A stretch of 64,000 nt of DNA, from the NCBI GenBank assembly GCA_900549295.1, contig URNG01000001.1, forward strand, positions 1 through 64,000, given 5' to 3'. This document shows positions 25,302 to 35,249 of this stretch, piece by piece. Origin of the DNA: an uncultured Rhodocyclaceae bacterium. Lineage in GTDB: Bacteria; Pseudomonadota; Gammaproteobacteria; Burkholderiales; Rhodocyclaceae. The position numbers and the translations under genes are program-made. Position 1 is the stretch's first letter. Every line of letters begins with the position of its first letter. The notes beneath the pieces were generated by a model. That model worked only from the letters and a program-made list of their open reading frames with translations, made no database searches and was not told the DNA's origin.

Positions 25302-25664
25302 ATGAGCTGGATGTTCTCTCTGATCTTGACGATCCATATCCTGGTGGCGATTGCCATCATCGGCCTGGTGCTGGTGCAGCACGGCAAGGGTGCCGACATG
25401 GGGGCTGCTTTCGGCAGCGGTGCTTCCGGCAGCCTGTTCGGCGCTTCCGGCTCGGCTAATTTCCTCAGCCGGACGACGGCGGTGCTGGCCGCGGTGTTTT
25501 TCCTGACTAGCCTGTCGCTGGCCTATTTTGCGTCGAGCAAGCCAAAAACGTCTGGCAGTCTGATGCAGGATTCGGTACAATCGCAGACTGTTTCGCCGGC
25601 CCCGGCCGGCGCGGCAAATGAACCGGCTGATGCGGGTTCCAAGGCGCAGGAAGTGCCTAAATAA
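25302..25664 (+). CDS. secG: Protein translocase subunit SecG
   Basis: Accessory inner-membrane subunit of the SecYEG channel. The 120-residue protein has two membrane helices, one at about residues 4-23 and one at about 50-70, joined by the conserved glycine-rich cytoplasmic loop [20 protein letters not shown]. The C-terminal 45 residues are Ala/Pro/Ser-rich. It lies upstream of tRNA-Leu and nuoA, the arrangement found in many beta- and gammaproteobacteria. Confidence 0.93.
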   Translation: MSWMFSLILTIHILVAIAIIGLVLVQHGKGADMGAAFGSGASGSLFGASGSANFLSRTTAVLAAVFFLTSLSLAYFASSKPKTSGSLMQDSVQSQTVSPAPAGAANEPADAGSKAQEVPK

Positions 25665-25717
25665 GGTGGTCATTCCGTTGGCAATTTGCGTTGTCGGCGG
25701 AGAGAAAAAAGCAGTAA

Positions 25718-25802
25718 GCCGACGTGGTGAAATTGGTAGACACGCTATCTTGAGGGGGTAGTGGCGCAAGCTGTGCGAGTTCGAGTCTCGCCGTCGGCAC
25801 CA
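25718..25802 (+). tRNA. tRNA-Leu(GAG), CCA encoded
   Basis: An 85-base class II tRNA. GCCGACG (25718-25724) pairs with CGTCGGC (25792-25798), followed by A and encoded CCA. The anticodon stem CTATC/GGTAG has one G-U pair and the loop holds GAG at 25752-25754. A variable arm and the T arm GCGAG TTCGAGT CTCGC are present. It lies between secG and nuoA, the classical position. Confidence 0.97.
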
Positions 25803-25859
25803 AAACGGGGTTGGTTGAATTTTCATCCGGCTCGATAAAAACTGACAAATTGGCGGCGG

Positions 25860-26234
25860 ATGATGGAAGCGTATTTTCCAATCCTGATGTTTGTGTTGGT
25901 TGGGGTGGCGATTGGCGTGTTGCCGGTGGCCATGGGTTTCATGTTGGCGCCGCAGCGCCCCGACTCTGAGAAACTCTCCCCTTATGAGTGTGGCTTCGAG
26001 GCCTTCGAAGATGCGCGCATGAAGTTCGACGTGCGCTACTACCTCATTGCAATCCTGTTCATTCTGTTCGATCTCGAAATCGCTTTCCTGGTCCCGTGGG
26101 GCACCGTGTTTGCGGATATGGCAGCCAGTGACGGCTTGAAAGTGTTTGGTTTCGTCGAGATGCTGATTTTTATTGGCATTCTTGCCCTGGGCGACATCTA
26201 CGCCTGGGCCAAGGGTGCGCTGGATTGGGAATGA
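25860..26234 (+). CDS. nuoA: NADH-quinone oxidoreductase subunit A
   Basis: Small membrane subunit of complex I, beside the quinone site. The 124 residues contain three membrane helices (about 6-28, 62-84, 92-114) and the conserved loop [22 protein letters not shown] between the first two, which contacts the quinone channel. Two adjacent ATG codons (25860 and 25863) could serve as start. First of 14 closely spaced nuo genes. Confidence 0.95.
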   Translation: MMEAYFPILMFVLVGVAIGVLPVAMGFMLAPQRPDSEKLSPYECGFEAFEDARMKFDVRYYLIAILFILFDLEIAFLVPWGTVFADMAASDGLKVFGFVEMLIFIGILALGDIYAWAKGALDWE

Positions 26235-26243
26235 GGCAGCGTC

Positions 26244-26720
26244 ATGGCCATTGAAGGAATTCTGCAGGAAGGCTTCGTCACCACCACGGCGGACAAGCTC
26301 ATCAACTACATGCGCACTGGCTCGATCTGGCCGATGACTTTTGGTCTGGCCTGCTGCGCGGTGGAGATGATCCACGCCGGCTGCGCGCGCTACGACCTGG
26401 ACCGTTTCGGCATCGTGTTCCGTCCCAGCCCGCGTCAGTCCGACGTGATGATCGTGGCCGGCACGCTCACCAATAAAATGGCGCCGGCCCTGCGCAAGGT
26501 GTACGACCAGATGGCCGAGCCGCGCTGGGTGGTTTCCATGGGTTCCTGCGCCAACGGCGGCGGCTACTACCATTACTCCTATTCGGTGGTGCGCGGCTGC
26601 GATCGCGTGGTGCCGGTCGACATCTACGTGCCGGGCTGCCCGCCCACGGCCGAAGCTCTGCTCTATGGTTTGATCCAGCTGCAGAACAAGATTCGCCGCA
26701 CCAACACCATTGCTCGCTAA
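26244..26720 (+). CDS. nuoB: NADH-quinone oxidoreductase subunit B
   Basis: Peripheral-arm subunit holding cluster N2, the last iron-sulfur centre before quinone. The 158 residues include the tandem cysteine pair in [14 protein letters not shown], then [12 protein letters not shown] and [12 protein letters not shown], which supply the four ligands of the 4Fe-4S cluster. It starts nine bases after nuoA. Confidence 0.97.
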   Translation: MAIEGILQEGFVTTTADKLINYMRTGSIWPMTFGLACCAVEMIHAGCARYDLDRFGIVFRPSPRQSDVMIVAGTLTNKMAPALRKVYDQMAEPRWVVSMGSCANGGGYYHYSYSVVRGCDRVVPVDIYVPGCPPTAEALLYGLIQLQNKIRRTNTIAR

Positions 26721-26738
26721 ATTTCGAGGCCGATCACT

Positions 26739-27344
26739 ATGTCAGCCAAGCTGGAAGCGCTTTGCCAAAAATTGCAGGAACGTTTCGGGGAAAAGCTTCA
26801 ATCCACGAAGATCGCCCTGAATGAACTGACCATCGAGCTTGCTGCCGGCGATTATTTCGCCACCATGCAGGCATTGCGCGATGAAAAGGAATTCTCCTTC
26901 GAGGAATTGATCGACCTGTGCGGGGTGGATTACTCCGCCTACGGCGACGGTGCCTGGACGGGCAAGCGTTACGCCACGGTGGTGCATCTCCTGTCGATCG
27001 CGCATAACGTTCGCCTGCGAGTGCGTGTGTTTGCCGAGGATGAGGCTTTCCCTGTCACTGATTCCGTGACTTCGTTGTGGACGACGGCCAACTGGTTCGA
27101 GCGCGAAGCCTTCGACCTGTTCGGTATCGCCTACACCGGACACAACGATCTGCGCCGCCTCCTGACCGATTACGGTTTCATCGGCCACCCCTTCCGCAAA
27201 GACTTCCCGATTACCGGTCACGTCGAGATGCGTTACGACCCAGATCAAGGACGCGTGGTCTACCAGCCCGTTACCATCGCGCCTCGCGAAAACACCCCGC
27301 GCGTCGTGCGCGAAGATACCTACGGGGACCCGAAACATGGCTGA
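26739..27344 (+). CDS. nuoC: NADH-quinone oxidoreductase subunit C
   Basis: Peripheral 30-kDa-type subunit of complex I, 201 residues, separate from nuoD (not the fused NuoCD of E. coli). The signature ERExFDLxGIxFxGHxxLRRxLTDYGFxGHPxRKDFP is recognisable around residues 122-160. The last eight bases overlap the start of nuoD. Confidence 0.96.
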   Translation: MSAKLEALCQKLQERFGEKLQSTKIALNELTIELAAGDYFATMQALRDEKEFSFEELIDLCGVDYSAYGDGAWTGKRYATVVHLLSIAHNVRLRVRVFAEDEAFPVTDSVTSLWTTANWFEREAFDLFGIAYTGHNDLRRLLTDYGFIGHPFRKDFPITGHVEMRYDPDQGRVVYQPVTIAPRENTPRVVREDTYGDPKHG

Positions 27345-28590
27345 TATCCAGAGCTATACCCTGAACTTCGGGCCGCAGCACCCGGCCGCGCACGGTGTGC
27401 TGCGCATGGTGCTGGAGATGGATGGCGAAGTCGTGCGTCGTGCCGATCCGCACATCGGCCTCTTGCATCGCGCTACCGAAAAACTCGCCGAAAACCGCAC
27501 CTGGGTGCAGGCCATGCCTTACATGGATCGCCTCGATTACGTCTCGCCCATGTGCAACGAGCATGCCTACTGTCTGGGTGTGGAAAAACTGCTGCAACTG
27601 GAAGTGCCTGAGCGCGGTAAATACATCCGCACCATGTTCGACGAGGTGACGCGCATTCTCAACCACCTGCTGTGGATCGGCTGTCACGCGCTGGACGTGG
27701 GGGCCATGACCATGGCGCTCTACACCTTCCGCGAACGCGAAGATTTGATGGATGCTTACGAGGCCGTCAGCGGTGCGCGTTTGCACGCGGCTTACTACCG
27801 TCCGGGCGGCGTTTATCGCGATCTGCCCGAGCGCATGCCGCAGTATCGTGAATCGACCTGGACGAGCGCGAAGAAAGCGCAGGAAATCAACGCCAATCGC
27901 GGCGGCTCGCTGCTCGATTTCCTGGAAGATTTCACCGAGCGCTTCCCCAAGTATCACAGCGAATATCACACCCTGCTCACCGACAACCGCATCTGGAAGC
28001 AGCGTCTGGTCGGCGTCGGCGTGGTCAGCCCGGAACGCGCCATGCAACTCGGCTTCACCGGGGCCATGCTGCGCGGCTCCGGCATCGCTTGGGATCTGCG
28101 CAAGAAGCAGCCCTACGCCGCTTACGACAAAGTCGATTTTGACGTGCCAATCGGCGTCAATGGCGATAGCTACGACCGCTATCTGGTGCGCATGGAAGAA
28201 ATGCTGCAATCCAACCGCATCATCAAGCAATGCATCGACTGGCTGCGCAAGAACCCCGGCCCGGTCATCACCGACAATTTCAAGGTGGCGCCGCCCAAGC
28301 GCGAGGCGATGAAGTCGAACATGGAAGAGCTGATCCATCATTTCAAGCTCTTCAGTGAGGGGATCCACGTCACGCCGGGTGAAGCCTATGCCGCGGTCGA
28401 GCATCCCAAGGGCGAGTTTGGCATCTACTTCATTTCGGATGGCGCCAACAAGCCGTACCGGATGAAGATCCGTGCCCCGGGCTACGCCCATTTGGCTGCG
28501 ATGGACGAGATGGCGAAGGGCCACATGCTGGCCGACGTCGTCACGATCATCGGTTCTCAGGACATCGTTTTTGGCGAGATCGACCGCTGA
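27337..28590 (+). CDS. nuoD: NADH-quinone oxidoreductase subunit D
   Basis: The 49-kDa-type subunit, related to [NiFe]-hydrogenase large subunits, which with NuoB forms the quinone site. The 417-residue protein starts with [20 protein letters not shown], containing the quinone-site His region, and has the [14 protein letters not shown] segment and the conserved C-terminus ending VFGEIDR. The normal hydrogenase cysteines are absent, as in all NuoD. It overlaps nuoC by eight bases and nuoE by one. Confidence 0.97.
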   Translation: MADIQSYTLNFGPQHPAAHGVLRMVLEMDGEVVRRADPHIGLLHRATEKLAENRTWVQAMPYMDRLDYVSPMCNEHAYCLGVEKLLQLEVPERGKYIRTMFDEVTRILNHLLWIGCHALDVGAMTMALYTFREREDLMDAYEAVSGARLHAAYYRPGGVYRDLPERMPQYRESTWTSAKKAQEINANRGGSLLDFLEDFTERFPKYHSEYHTLLTDNRIWKQRLVGVGVVSPERAMQLGFTGAMLRGSGIAWDLRKKQPYAAYDKVDFDVPIGVNGDSYDRYLVRMEEMLQSNRIIKQCIDWLRKNPGPVITDNFKVAPPKREAMKSNMEELIHHFKLFSEGIHVTPGEAYAAVEHPKGEFGIYFISDGANKPYRMKIRAPGYAHLAAMDEMAKGHMLADVVTIIGSQDIVFGEIDR

Positions 28591-29063
28591 TGTTTTCCGC
28601 AGACACCCTAGAAAAATTCGCCCGCGAGGTCGCCAAGTATCCGGCTGACCAGAAGCAATCCGCCGTCATGGCCTGTCTGGCGCTTGCCCAGGAAGAACAG
28701 GGCTGGCTGCCGTCGCAGGCCATCGAGGCCGTGGCCGATTACCTTGGCATGCCGCCGATGGCGGCCTATGAAGTGGCCACCTTCTACAACATGTACGACC
28801 TGAAGCCGGTCGGCAAGTACAAGATCACGGTGTGCACCAATCTGCCGTGCGCCCTGTCCGGCGGCTATCACGCTGGCGAGTACCTGCAAAAGAAACTGGG
28901 CATCGGCTACAACGAGACGACGCCGGATGGCAGGTTTACGCTCAAGGAAGGCGAGTGCATGGGCGCTTGCGGCGATGCGCCGGTGTTCATCGTCAATAAT
29001 CGCTCGATGTGCAGCCACATGCACCCGGAGCAGATCGACAAGCTGCTTGAGGAGTGCAAATAA
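28590..29063 (+). CDS. nuoE: NADH-quinone oxidoreductase subunit E
   Basis: The 24-kDa-type subunit of the NADH-dehydrogenase module, carrying 2Fe-2S cluster N1a with a thioredoxin-like fold. In the 157 residues the four ligands are visible as CTNLPC (Cx4C) and later CMGAC (Cx3C). The N-terminal helical bundle covers about residues 1-70. Its TAA overlaps the nuoF ATG by one base. Confidence 0.96.
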   Translation: MFSADTLEKFAREVAKYPADQKQSAVMACLALAQEEQGWLPSQAIEAVADYLGMPPMAAYEVATFYNMYDLKPVGKYKITVCTNLPCALSGGYHAGEYLQKKLGIGYNETTPDGRFTLKEGECMGACGDAPVFIVNNRSMCSHMHPEQIDKLLEECK

Positions 29064-30391
29064 TGGCCATGCTGGGGGCAATCAATCCGGTTCTGATGGC
29101 CGGTCTGGACGCCGATAACACTTGGCGTCTGAAGGATTACGTGGCGCGCGGCGGTTACGAGCAGTTGAAGCGCATTCTGCAAACCGGTATGACGCAGGAA
29201 GACGTTATCGGCGAAGTCAAGAAGTCGGTGCTGCGCGGCCGTGGTGGCGCGGGTTTTCCGACCGGCCTGAAATGGTCCTTCATGCCGCGCTCCTTCCCTG
29301 GCGACAAATACGTCGTCTGCAATACCGACGAAGGCGAGCCGGGGACGTTCAAGGATCGTGACATCATGCGCTACAACCCGCATGCGGTCATCGAAGGCAT
29401 GATCATCGCCGGTTTCGCCATGGGAGCCAGCCGTGGTTACAACTACGTGCACGGCGAAATCTGGGAAATCTACAAGCGTTTCGAGGAGGCGCTGGACGAA
29501 GCCCGCGCCGCTGGTTTGCTCGGCCAGAAGATTCTCGGTACCGAATTCAGTTTCGAACTGTTCGCCCACCACGGCTATGGCGCTTACATCTGCGGCGAGG
29601 AAACCGCGCTGCTCGAATCGATCGAAGGCAAGAAGGGCCAGCCGCGCTTCAAGCCGCCGTTCCCGGCCTCGTTCGGTCTGTACGGCAAGCCGACCACGAT
29701 CAACAACACCGAAACCTTCGCCTCCATTCCCTTCATCCTGAAGATGGGCGGCGAGGAATTCCTCAATCTCGGCAAGCCGAACAACGGCGGCACCAAACTG
29801 TTTTCGGTGTCGGGCCACGTCAATCGTCCGGGCAACTACGAGATTCCGCTCGGCACGCCCTTCTCCAAGCTGCTCGAAATGTGCGGCGGGATGCGCGGCG
29901 GGCGCAAGCTGAAAGCGGTCATTCCCGGCGGCTCCTCGGCACCGGTGATGCCGGCGGAAGTCATCATGGACTGCACCATGGATTACGACTCGATCAGCAA
30001 GGGTGGTTCCATGCTCGGCTCCGGCGCGGTCATCGTCATGGATGAAACCGTCTGCATGGTGAAGGCGCTGGAGCGCTTGTCGTTCTTCTACCACGAGGAA
30101 TCCTGCGGCCAATGCACGCCCTGCCGCGAAGGCACGGCCTGGATGTACAAGGTGGTGCATCGCATCGAAAACGGGCTGGGCAAGCGGGAAGACCTGGATC
30201 TGCTCAACAGCGTGCTGGGCAACATCGCTGGACGCACCATCTGTGCTCTGGGTGATGCTGCGGCCTTCCCGGTACAGAGTTTCATCAAGCACTTCCGCGC
30301 CGAGTTTGAACACCACATCGAGCACAAGTGCTGTCTGGTGCCCAGGGATGTGCAGTGGGCGGGCAGCGGCTTCCACAAGATTCCGGCCTGA
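29063..30391 (+). CDS. nuoF: NADH-quinone oxidoreductase subunit F
   Basis: The 51-kDa-type subunit that binds FMN and NADH and holds 4Fe-4S cluster N3. In the 442 residues, [15 protein letters not shown] is the FMN/NADH glycine-rich region, [15 protein letters not shown] is also flavin-binding, and [13 protein letters not shown] gives three N3 ligands, with the fourth Cys in [15 protein letters not shown] 29063 was chosen for the overlap with nuoE and GAGGAG just upstream (about 29049-29054). Confidence 0.96.
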   Translation: MAMLGAINPVLMAGLDADNTWRLKDYVARGGYEQLKRILQTGMTQEDVIGEVKKSVLRGRGGAGFPTGLKWSFMPRSFPGDKYVVCNTDEGEPGTFKDRDIMRYNPHAVIEGMIIAGFAMGASRGYNYVHGEIWEIYKRFEEALDEARAAGLLGQKILGTEFSFELFAHHGYGAYICGEETALLESIEGKKGQPRFKPPFPASFGLYGKPTTINNTETFASIPFILKMGGEEFLNLGKPNNGGTKLFSVSGHVNRPGNYEIPLGTPFSKLLEMCGGMRGGRKLKAVIPGGSSAPVMPAEVIMDCTMDYDSISKGGSMLGSGAVIVMDETVCMVKALERLSFFYHEESCGQCTPCREGTAWMYKVVHRIENGLGKREDLDLLNSVLGNIAGRTICALGDAAAFPVQSFIKHFRAEFEHHIEHKCCLVPRDVQWAGSGFHKIPA

Positions 30392-30431
30392 TGGCCTGAT
30401 CCGTTAAGAAAACTGGCTACAAGGTAGCGAC

Positions 30432-32765
30432 ATGCTAGACATCGAAATCGACGGCAAGAAAGGGCAGGTGCCCGCAGGCAGCACGGTGATGGACGCCGCG
30501 CAGCAACTGGGCGTATATATCCCGCACTTCTGCTATCACAAGAAACTTTCCATCGCCGCCAGTTGCCGCATGTGCCTGGTGGAAGTCGAGAAGGCGCCCA
30601 AGCCCCTGCCGGCCTGCGCGACGCCGGTGACCAACGGGATGAAGGTGTTCACGCACTCTGATCTGGCGGTCAAGGCGCAGAAGGGCGTGATGGAGTTCCT
30701 GCTCATCAACCATCCGCTCGACTGCCCGATCTGCGATCAGGGCGGCGAATGCCAGTTGCAGGACATGTCGGTCGGCTACGGCCCGATGCAGAGCCGCTAC
30801 ACCGAGGAAAAGCGCGTCGTCTTCCACAAGGACGTCGGGCCGCTGATTTCCATGGAAGAAATGAGCCGCTGCATCCATTGCACGCGCTGCGTGCGCTTCG
30901 GCCAGGAAATCGCCGGGGTGATGGAACTGGGCATGGCCAATCGCAACATGCATGCCGAAATCATGACTTTCGTCGGTCGTTCGGTCGATTCCGAACTCTC
31001 CGGCAACATGATCGACCTTTGCCCGGTCGGCGCGCTTACCTCCAAACCCTTCCGCTACACCGCGCGCGCTTGGGAATTGCAGCGCCGCAAGTCGGTCAGC
31101 CCGCACGATTCGGTCGGTGCCAATCTGGTGGTGCAGGTCAAGCACGACAGCGTGATGCGCGTTCTGCCGCGCGAGAACGAAGCAGTCAATGAATGCTGGA
31201 TCTCCGACAAGGAGCGTTTCGCCTATCAGGCGCTGAATTCGGAAGAACGTCTGACCAAGCCGATGGTCAAGCAGGGCGGACAATGGCGCGAGGTCGAGTG
31301 GAACGTGGCGCTCGATTACGTTGCGCACGGCCTCAAGGACGTGGCCCGCGAACACGGCGGCGATGCCATCGCTGCGCTGGCCAGCCAGACGGCCAGCGTT
31401 GAAGAACTCTACCTGCTCAAGCAGGTGATGCAAGGTTTGGGTTGCAACAACGTCGATTTCCGCCTGCGTCAGAGCGATTTCTCCACGGACGGCAAGACCG
31501 CTGGCGCGCCCTGGCTGGGCATGCGTCTGGCTGACATCGAAAGTCTCGATGCCGCCCTGGTGGTCGGTTCCTTCCTGCGCAAGGATCATCCGCTGATCGC
31601 CCAGCGTCTGCGTCAGGCGGCCAAGAAAAATACCCAGGTCAGCCTGTTGTCGGTGACTGCCGACGATCAACTCATCAATCTGCACGCCCAGGCCAGCGTG
31701 GCTCCCGCACAATTGGCGGGCGCGTTGGCGGGCGTCGTGCGCGCCGTTGCCGAAGCCAAGGGGCAGCCGCTGCCTGCCGGGCTGGAAAATGCCAAGGTCT
31801 GCGAGACTTGCCGCAAGATTGCGGCCAGCCTTGCGGAAGGCGAAAAGAGCGCGGTTTTCCTCGGCAATGTGGCAACGCAATCGGTCGACTTTGCCCAGTT
31901 GCATGCCCTGGCTCTCGAATTGCAGCGTCTGTGCGGTGCCAGCGTCGGTTTCCTCGGTGAGAGTGGTAACACGGTCGGTGCCTGGCTGGCCGGCCTGCCG
32001 GTGGGCGGTGCCAATGCGCAGCAGATGCTGGCGCATCCGCGCAAGGCGTATTTCCTCATGGGCGTCGAGCCCGAACTGGATTGCGCCAATCCGCAAGCCG
32101 CCCGCGCCGCGCTCGATCAGGCGGCGCTGGTGGTGGCCTTGTCGCCCTTCAAAAACGAAGCGGCGCTGCAATACGCCGATGCCATCCTGCCGATTTCGCC
32201 CTATACCGAAACCGCCGGCACCTTCATCAATATCGAAGGCCGCGTGCAGTCCTTCAACGGCGTCGTCAAGCCGCGTGGCGAAACGCGCCCGGCCTGGAAA
32301 CTCCTGCGCGTGCTCGGCAACGTGCTCAATCTGCCCGGTTTCCAGTATCAGAGCAGCGAAGAAGTGCGCGATGAAATCCTTGGCAGGAATGTCGAGTTCG
32401 CAGCCGGGCTGGACAATGGCCTGAACGGCGTGAGCTTGCAGTTGCCGGTCGAAAAGAACATCGCCCTGCAACGCATTGCCGATGTGCCGATTCACTTTGC
32501 CGATGCCTTGGCGCGCCGTGCGCCTGCCTTGCAGAAAACGGCTGATGCCCGCTCGCCGGTCGTGCGCGCCAATGCGGCAACGCTCGCGGCACTGCAACTG
32601 ACGGCGGGCGACAGCGCCCGCGTGCGTCAGGGTCAGGGAATGGCCGAATTCAAGGTCGTGCTTGATGACAAGGTGCCGGACAACTGCCTGCGTCTGGCGG
32701 CGGCCCATGCGAGCACGGCCATGCTGGGCGCGATGTTCGGCGAAATTTCCGTGGAGCGCGCATAA
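30432..32765 (+). CDS. nuoG: NADH-quinone oxidoreductase subunit G
   Basis: Largest peripheral subunit, 777 residues, with 2Fe-2S N1b and 4Fe-4S N4 and N5 in the first 230 residues: HFCYHKKLSIAASCRMC for N1b, CPICDQGGECQLQD for the N5/His region, and RCIHCTRCVRF with CPVGALTSK for N4. A molybdopterin-oxidoreductase-like domain follows but without cofactor-binding function. I do not see the extra cysteine set that supports cluster N7 in E. coli. It abuts nuoH directly (TAA then ATG). Confidence 0.96.
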   Translation: MLDIEIDGKKGQVPAGSTVMDAAQQLGVYIPHFCYHKKLSIAASCRMCLVEVEKAPKPLPACATPVTNGMKVFTHSDLAVKAQKGVMEFLLINHPLDCPICDQGGECQLQDMSVGYGPMQSRYTEEKRVVFHKDVGPLISMEEMSRCIHCTRCVRFGQEIAGVMELGMANRNMHAEIMTFVGRSVDSELSGNMIDLCPVGALTSKPFRYTARAWELQRRKSVSPHDSVGANLVVQVKHDSVMRVLPRENEAVNECWISDKERFAYQALNSEERLTKPMVKQGGQWREVEWNVALDYVAHGLKDVAREHGGDAIAALASQTASVEELYLLKQVMQGLGCNNVDFRLRQSDFSTDGKTAGAPWLGMRLADIESLDAALVVGSFLRKDHPLIAQRLRQAAKKNTQVSLLSVTADDQLINLHAQASVAPAQLAGALAGVVRAVAEAKGQPLPAGLENAKVCETCRKIAASLAEGEKSAVFLGNVATQSVDFAQLHALALELQRLCGASVGFLGESGNTVGAWLAGLPVGGANAQQMLAHPRKAYFLMGVEPELDCANPQAARAALDQAALVVALSPFKNEAALQYADAILPISPYTETAGTFINIEGRVQSFNGVVKPRGETRPAWKLLRVLGNVLNLPGFQYQSSEEVRDEILGRNVEFAAGLDNGLNGVSLQLPVEKNIALQRIADVPIHFADALARRAPALQKTADARSPVVRANAATLAALQLTAGDSARVRQGQGMAEFKVVLDDKVPDNCLRLAAAHASTAMLGAMFGEISVERA

Positions 32766-33812
32766 ATGGATGCCCTGATGAATTTCGGACAAGGTCTGTT
32801 CGGCGGTGCCTGGCCCGTCGTCTGGACGCTGCTCAAGATCGTGGCCATCGTCGCGCCGCTGATGCTCGGCTTGGCCTATCTCACTTATTTCGAGCGCAAG
32901 GTGATCGGTTTCATGCAGGTGCGCATCGGTCCCAACCGGGTCGGCCCCTGGGGCTTGATCCAGCCGATCGCGGACGGCCTGAAGCTGCTCCTGAAGGAAG
33001 TGGTGGTGCCCACCAACTCGTCCAAGGCGGTCTTCATCATCGCCCCGATGCTGGCTATCGCGCCAGCGCTGGCGGCCTGGGCCGTGGTGCCTTTCACCGA
33101 CACCCTGGTGCTGGCCAATATCGACGCCAGCTTGCTCTACATCCTGGCCATGACCTCGATCGGGGTGTACGGCATCATCCTCGCCGGCTGGGCTTCCAAC
33201 TCGAAATACGCCTTCCTGGGCGCGATGCGTTCGGCGGCGCAGATGATTTCCTACGAAATCGCGATGGGCTTTGCCCTGATTACCGTGCTGATGATCGCCG
33301 GCAGCCTGAATTTCGTCGATATCGTCAATGGTCAGGCCGAGGGGCGCTTTGCCGATTGGGGGCTGGGTTTCCTGTCCTGGAACTGGCTGCCGCTCTTGCC
33401 GATGTTCCTCGTCTACCTGATTTCGGGCACGGCTGAACTGAACCGCGCGCCGTTCGACTTGGCCGAAGGCGAGTCGGAAATCGTTGGTTTCCACGTCGAA
33501 TATTCGGGGATGGCGTTCGCGCTCTTCTTCCTTGCCGAATACGCCAACATGATCCTGGTGGCCGCGCTGACCTCCATCCTCTTCCTGGGGGGCTGGTTGT
33601 CGCCGGTGGGCTTCCTGCCGGATGGCATCCTGTGGATGTTCGCCAAGATGTCCTTCGTGCTCTTCCTGTTCCTCTGGTTCCGCGCCACCTTCCCGCGTTA
33701 CCGTTACGACCTCCTGATGCGCCTGGGCTGGAAAGTGTTCCTGCCGCTGTGTTTCTTCTGGGTCATCATCGTCGGCGCGTGGATGATTTCCCCGCTGACC
33801 ATCTGGAATTGA
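32766..33812 (+). CDS. nuoH: NADH-quinone oxidoreductase subunit H
   Basis: Membrane subunit at the junction with the peripheral arm; forms part of the quinone chamber. The 348 residues contain about eight hydrophobic helices. The signatures are [20 protein letters not shown] (first cytoplasmic loop) and [21 protein letters not shown], rich in conserved Glu. No intergenic space before it; nuoI follows after ten bases. Confidence 0.97.
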   Translation: MDALMNFGQGLFGGAWPVVWTLLKIVAIVAPLMLGLAYLTYFERKVIGFMQVRIGPNRVGPWGLIQPIADGLKLLLKEVVVPTNSSKAVFIIAPMLAIAPALAAWAVVPFTDTLVLANIDASLLYILAMTSIGVYGIILAGWASNSKYAFLGAMRSAAQMISYEIAMGFALITVLMIAGSLNFVDIVNGQAEGRFADWGLGFLSWNWLPLLPMFLVYLISGTAELNRAPFDLAEGESEIVGFHVEYSGMAFALFFLAEYANMILVAALTSILFLGGWLSPVGFLPDGILWMFAKMSFVLFLFLWFRATFPRYRYDLLMRLGWKVFLPLCFFWVIIVGAWMISPLTIWN

Positions 33813-33822
33813 GGAGAGAAGC

Positions 33823-34311
33823 ATGGGTTCGATGAAGGAAATCTTCGGCAGCCTCTTCCTCAAGGAGCTGTTGAAAGGCTTGGCGGTGACGGGCAAGTAT
33901 TTCTTTGCCCGCAAGATCACCGTGCAATACCCCGAGGAAAAAACCCCGCAGAGTTTTCGCTTTCGCGGTCTGCACGCCCTGCGCCGCTATCCGAATGGCG
34001 AGGAGCGCTGCATTTCCTGCAAGCTGTGTGAGGCGATCTGCCCGGCCCTGGCGATCACCATCGAGGCCGAGCCGCGCGACGACGGTTCGCGCCGCACGAC
34101 GCGCTACGACATTGATCTGACCAAGTGCATCTTCTGCGGTTTCTGCGAGGAAGCCTGCCCGGTCGATGCCATCGTCGAGACGCGCATCTTCGAATATCAC
34201 GGCGAGAAGCGCGGCGATCTCTACTACACCAAGGAGATGCTGCTGGCCAATGGCGAACGCTACGAAGCCCAGATCGCCGAAGACCGCGCGCACGACGCGC
34301 CCTACCGCTGA
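33823..34311 (+). CDS. nuoI: NADH-quinone oxidoreductase subunit I
   Basis: Ferredoxin-like 23-kDa-type subunit carrying 4Fe-4S clusters N6a and N6b. The 162 residues have two Cx2Cx2CxxxCP motifs, [12 protein letters not shown] and [12 protein letters not shown]. The N-terminal amphipathic segment lies on the membrane. The start has a GAGGAG site (about 33811-33816). Confidence 0.97.
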   Translation: MGSMKEIFGSLFLKELLKGLAVTGKYFFARKITVQYPEEKTPQSFRFRGLHALRRYPNGEERCISCKLCEAICPALAITIEAEPRDDGSRRTTRYDIDLTKCIFCGFCEEACPVDAIVETRIFEYHGEKRGDLYYTKEMLLANGERYEAQIAEDRAHDAPYR

Positions 34312-34323
34312 CAGGTGCTTGTG

Positions 34324-34923
34324 ATGGAATTTCAAACCGCTGTTTTCCTGTTTCTCTCGGCCATCCTGATCTACGCCGGTCTGCGCGTGATTACCGCGCG
34401 TAATCCGGTGACGGCCGTGCTGCACCTGATGCTCGCCTTTTTCACCACCGGCGGCCTGTGGCTGATGTTGCAAGCCGAATTTCTCGGTATTGCCCTGATC
34501 GTGGTGTATGTCGGCGCGGTGATGGTGCTGTTCCTGTTCGTGGTGATGATGCTCGACCTGAATTTCGATCAGTTGCGTCAGGGTTTCTGGCGTTATCTGC
34601 CGCTGGGGGCGATGGTGGGCCTGGTGATGGTGCTGGAAATGGGGTTGGTGCTGGGCAGCAAGTATTTCCAGGTGCCGCTCGCCGAAGCTGTCGTCGAACC
34701 GGGCATTTCCAATACCCGCGAACTGGGCGCGCTGCTGGTGACGGATTACGTTTTCCCGTTTGAACTCGCGGCGGTCATTCTGCTGGTCGGCATGATCGCC
34801 GCCGTGGTGCTGACTTTCCGGGGCGGACCGAAGCGCTCCAAGGTGCCGAATCCGAGCACGCAACTGTACGTCAAGGCCAAGGACCGTGTGCGCGTCCTGC
34901 AAATGCCGGTTGAAAAAGACTGA
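34324..34923 (+). CDS. nuoJ: NADH-quinone oxidoreductase subunit J
   Basis: Membrane subunit of 199 residues with five hydrophobic helices and the conserved VVYVGAVMVLFLFVVMMLDL segment in the third (positions about 59-79), which undergoes pi-bulge transitions in known structures. ATG 34324 was chosen because AGGTG (34312-34316) precedes it; a GTG at 34315 is in frame but would overlap the ribosome site. Confidence 0.95.
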   Translation: MEFQTAVFLFLSAILIYAGLRVITARNPVTAVLHLMLAFFTTGGLWLMLQAEFLGIALIVVYVGAVMVLFLFVVMMLDLNFDQLRQGFWRYLPLGAMVGLVMVLEMGLVLGSKYFQVPLAEAVVEPGISNTRELGALLVTDYVFPFELAAVILLVGMIAAVVLTFRGGPKRSKVPNPSTQLYVKAKDRVRVLQMPVEKD

Positions 34924-34935
34924 TCCGGGGCAAAC

Positions 34936-35247
34936 ATGCTGACACTTACCCTTTCCCATTTCCTGATTCTCGGCGCGATATTGTTCGCCATTGCCGTGGT
35001 CGGCATCTTCCTCAACCGGAAGAATCTGATCGTGCTGCTGATGTCGATCGAGCTGATGCTGCTCGCCGTGAATATGAACTTCGTGGCCTTCTCGCATTTC
35101 CTGGGCGATCTGTCCGGGCAGGTTTTCGTTTTCTTCATTCTTGCCGTGGCTGCCGCCGAGGCGGCCATTGGTCTGGCTATCCTGATCGTGCTGTTCCGTA
35201 ACCTCAAGAGCATCCATGTGGATGACCTGGGTAGTCTGAAGGGTTGA
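34936..35247 (+). CDS. nuoK: NADH-quinone oxidoreductase subunit K
   Basis: Small MrpC-like membrane subunit of 103 residues with three helices. Conserved glutamates for proton transfer are visible in [11 protein letters not shown] (helix 2) and [11 protein letters not shown] (helix 3). It overlaps the region of the nuoL ribosome site. Confidence 0.96.
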   Translation: MLTLTLSHFLILGAILFAIAVVGIFLNRKNLIVLLMSIELMLLAVNMNFVAFSHFLGDLSGQVFVFFILAVAAAEAAIGLAILIVLFRNLKSIHVDDLGSLKG

Positions 35248-35249
35248 AC

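Noticed and set aside
30435..33920. Open frame of about 1160 codons antisense to nuoG and nuoH
   Set aside because: An artefact of high GC and third-position bias; composition is Arg/His/Gln-rich without motifs, and nuoG/nuoH are certain.
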